From the NCBI GenBank assembly GCA_013202535.1, contig JABMRP010000268.1, positions 1 through 10,587 on the forward strand: a DNA stretch of 10,587 bases, written 5' to 3'. The notes beneath the pieces were generated by a model, which saw only the letters and a program-made list of their open reading frames with translations, was not told where the DNA came from and did not search any database. The DNA is from Planctomycetota bacterium. Its GTDB lineage: Bacteria; Planctomycetota; Planctomycetia; Pirellulales; Thermoguttaceae. Positions 9,600-10,587 of this stretch are shown here, piece by piece (within the stretch, counting starts at the first letter, position 1; each line of letters starts with the position of its first letter). Made by a program: the position numbers and the translations under genes.

Positions 9600-9648
9600 G
9601 GTTATTCTTGGGAAGCCCGCGGATCGGACGGTTATCGTGCAACGCCCA

Positions 9649-10587
9649 TTAGAAGCGGATTTCGGTACGGATCGAGAGGCCGTCGAAGGTGAGCGTATCG
9701 CCCACGGCAACCGAGTTGTTGGTTTGCACACCCTGGATAAACTCGTCCGTGGCCAGCGCATTGAACCAGCCGCTGAACAGGTAGCCGGTGGTCAGGCGGA
9801 CGCAGCCACCGCGACTGGTCCAGCCAACTCCCAGCTCCAGGTCGAGGATCGAGATCACCCCATCCTCGCTCCAGCCGGTGTTGGCCACCGTGCCGCGGAA
9901 GTTGTCGCTCTGAACGTAGCGGCCGCGAAAGTTACCACCCAGCAACGAGGCCGCCGCGCGACTGTAGACGAGGAAACCACAATCGCCGATTTTCCGATCG
10001 CCCTCCAAGCCGAAGCGGATGCCGCCGCCGTCGAAACGGATCTCGGTGGAGACCGTCTCGATGGTGGTTGCGTTGGTGAACCGAGCATCGAAAATCTGGC
10101 CCAAATGGGCGTAGCGCAGCCCCAAGACGTAGTTCAACGAGTATCTGTTCCCACGCGAGAGCACGCGGCGGTAGTCGAGATCGACGATCTGAAAGTCGAT
10201 GTCGTATCGGGCGCTGGCGTTGAGGAAATCGGTTGGCGCGGCCACCGCCCCAGGATGGCTGACCAGCGAGCGGAGGACATAGGGTGCCCCATTGCTGATC
10301 GCGTTGGTCGTGTCGGCCTCGAAATGCGAGTAGGTCAGCCCCAATTCGGAGCAACTGTCCAGGCGGAACGCAAATCCCAGTCGGAATCCGCCCTCGAAGT
10401 CGCAATCGACGATCCCCTCGGGACCGATCTGAACCGGCGCGGCACCGGCCGGAGGGACAATTCCGCTGTTGATGGGAACGGCGAACGACACCTTGTCGTT
10501 GCCCGGCCGCAGCAGTAGGAACTCGCCGAAGAACCGAATGCAGGGCCTGCAGCAGGCTTTCTGGCAGCCCGCGCCACACTGGCCGGT
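9649..10587 (-). CDS. BBP7-type outer-membrane beta-barrel protein, N-terminus outside window
   Basis: The minus-strand frame is open from the window edge at 10587 to the TAA at 9651-9649, giving 312 visible residues. The GTG at 10491 is not the start: the upstream residues GEFLLLRPGNDKVSFAVPIN form the continuous opening motif of the planctomycete BBP7 (probable beta-barrel protein 7, formerly DUF1551) family, and the frame continues beyond it. Barrel character is seen in alternating strands with aromatic residues (FRLGFAFRLD, LGLTYSHFEAD, YSLNYVLGLRYAHLG, GGGIRFGLEGD, GCVRLTTGYLFSGW) and in the terminal strand LSIRTEIRF ending in Phe, the usual signal for outer-membrane insertion. Ahead of the barrel is a cysteine cluster, C-x3-C-x7-CC-type spacing over about 13 residues (10540-10578). 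The function of BBP7 proteins is unknown; a pore or surface protein is likely. The gene is convergent to the GH92 gene and probably unrelated in transcription. Confidence 0.88.
   Translation of the reverse strand, partial: TGQCGAGCQKACCRPCIRFFGEFLLLRPGNDKVSFAVPINSGIVPPAGAAPVQIGPEGIVDCDFEGGFRLGFAFRLDSCSELGLTYSHFEADTTNAISNGAPYVLRSLVSHPGAVAAPTDFLNASARYDIDFQIVDLDYRRVLSRGNRYSLNYVLGLRYAHLGQIFDARFTNATTIETVSTEIRFDGGGIRFGLEGDRKIGDCGFLVYSRAAASLLGGNFRGRYVQSDNFRGTVANTGWSEDGVISILDLELGVGWTSRGGCVRLTTGYLFSGWFNALATDEFIQGVQTNNSVAVGDTLTFDGLSIRTEIRF

Noticed and set aside
10489..10491. GTG as start of the barrel protein
   Set aside because: The frame continues upstream to the window edge and encodes the conserved EFLLLRP segment of the family, so the true start lies outside.
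9637..10518. A 293-codon plus-strand open frame opposite the barrel gene
   Set aside because: The minus strand shows BBP7 motifs, barrel strands and a terminal Phe; the plus-strand product has no motif and no signal peptide.

Overview
The window is GC-rich, tightly packed bacterial DNA that reads as Planctomycetota, probably a Pirellulales-type lineage. The lineage call is an inference from gene content: a Gfo/Idh/MocA oxidoreductase with the C-terminal style common in this phylum, a secreted PQQ-like beta-propeller opening with an FRGPNGSG motif, a BBP7-type outer-membrane barrel, and several exported glycan-active proteins. No rRNA, tRNA, CRISPR array, transposase or phage gene was seen.

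Layout. (1) 1-528 (+) is the C-terminal part of a Gfo/Idh/MocA oxidoreductase whose start lies outside the window. (2) 613-2937 (+) is an exported two-domain protein: an AmiE/YbbE-type serine hydrolase of the beta-lactamase superfamily fused to a complete NamZ/DUF1343 exo-N-acetylmuramidase domain. (3) 2967-4337 (+) is an exported PQQ-like beta-propeller, 29 bp downstream and probably in the same transcript. (4) 4574-6331 (+) is a sodium:solute symporter (SSS family) behind a good sigma70-like promoter; it carries an unusual N-terminal signal-like extension and an in-frame 15-bp repeat in three copies. (5) 6439-9567 (+) is an exported GH92 alpha-mannosidase with an N-terminal carbohydrate-binding-like domain; its leader appears to start from an extended -10 and to contain two compact hairpins. 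(6) 9649-10587 (-) is a convergent BBP7-type outer-membrane barrel gene running off the right edge.

How the parts may work together (inference). The window looks like a glycan-scavenging region. The fusion protein would trim peptidoglycan fragments outside the cytoplasm: amidase-like removal of peptide from MurNAc, then release of MurNAc. The GH92 enzyme would release mannose from mannosides. The symporter could import a released sugar, and the Gfo/Idh/MocA enzyme could oxidise a sugar or sugar derivative. The only strong functional coupling in the sequence itself is the covalent fusion of the two peptidoglycan-active domains. The transporter and GH92 each seem to have their own promoter, so substrate links among genes remain hypotheses. 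I did not find a clearly undescribed multi-gene system; the fusion, the divergent GH92 motif, the structured GH92 leader and the symporter repeat are the features most worth checking.
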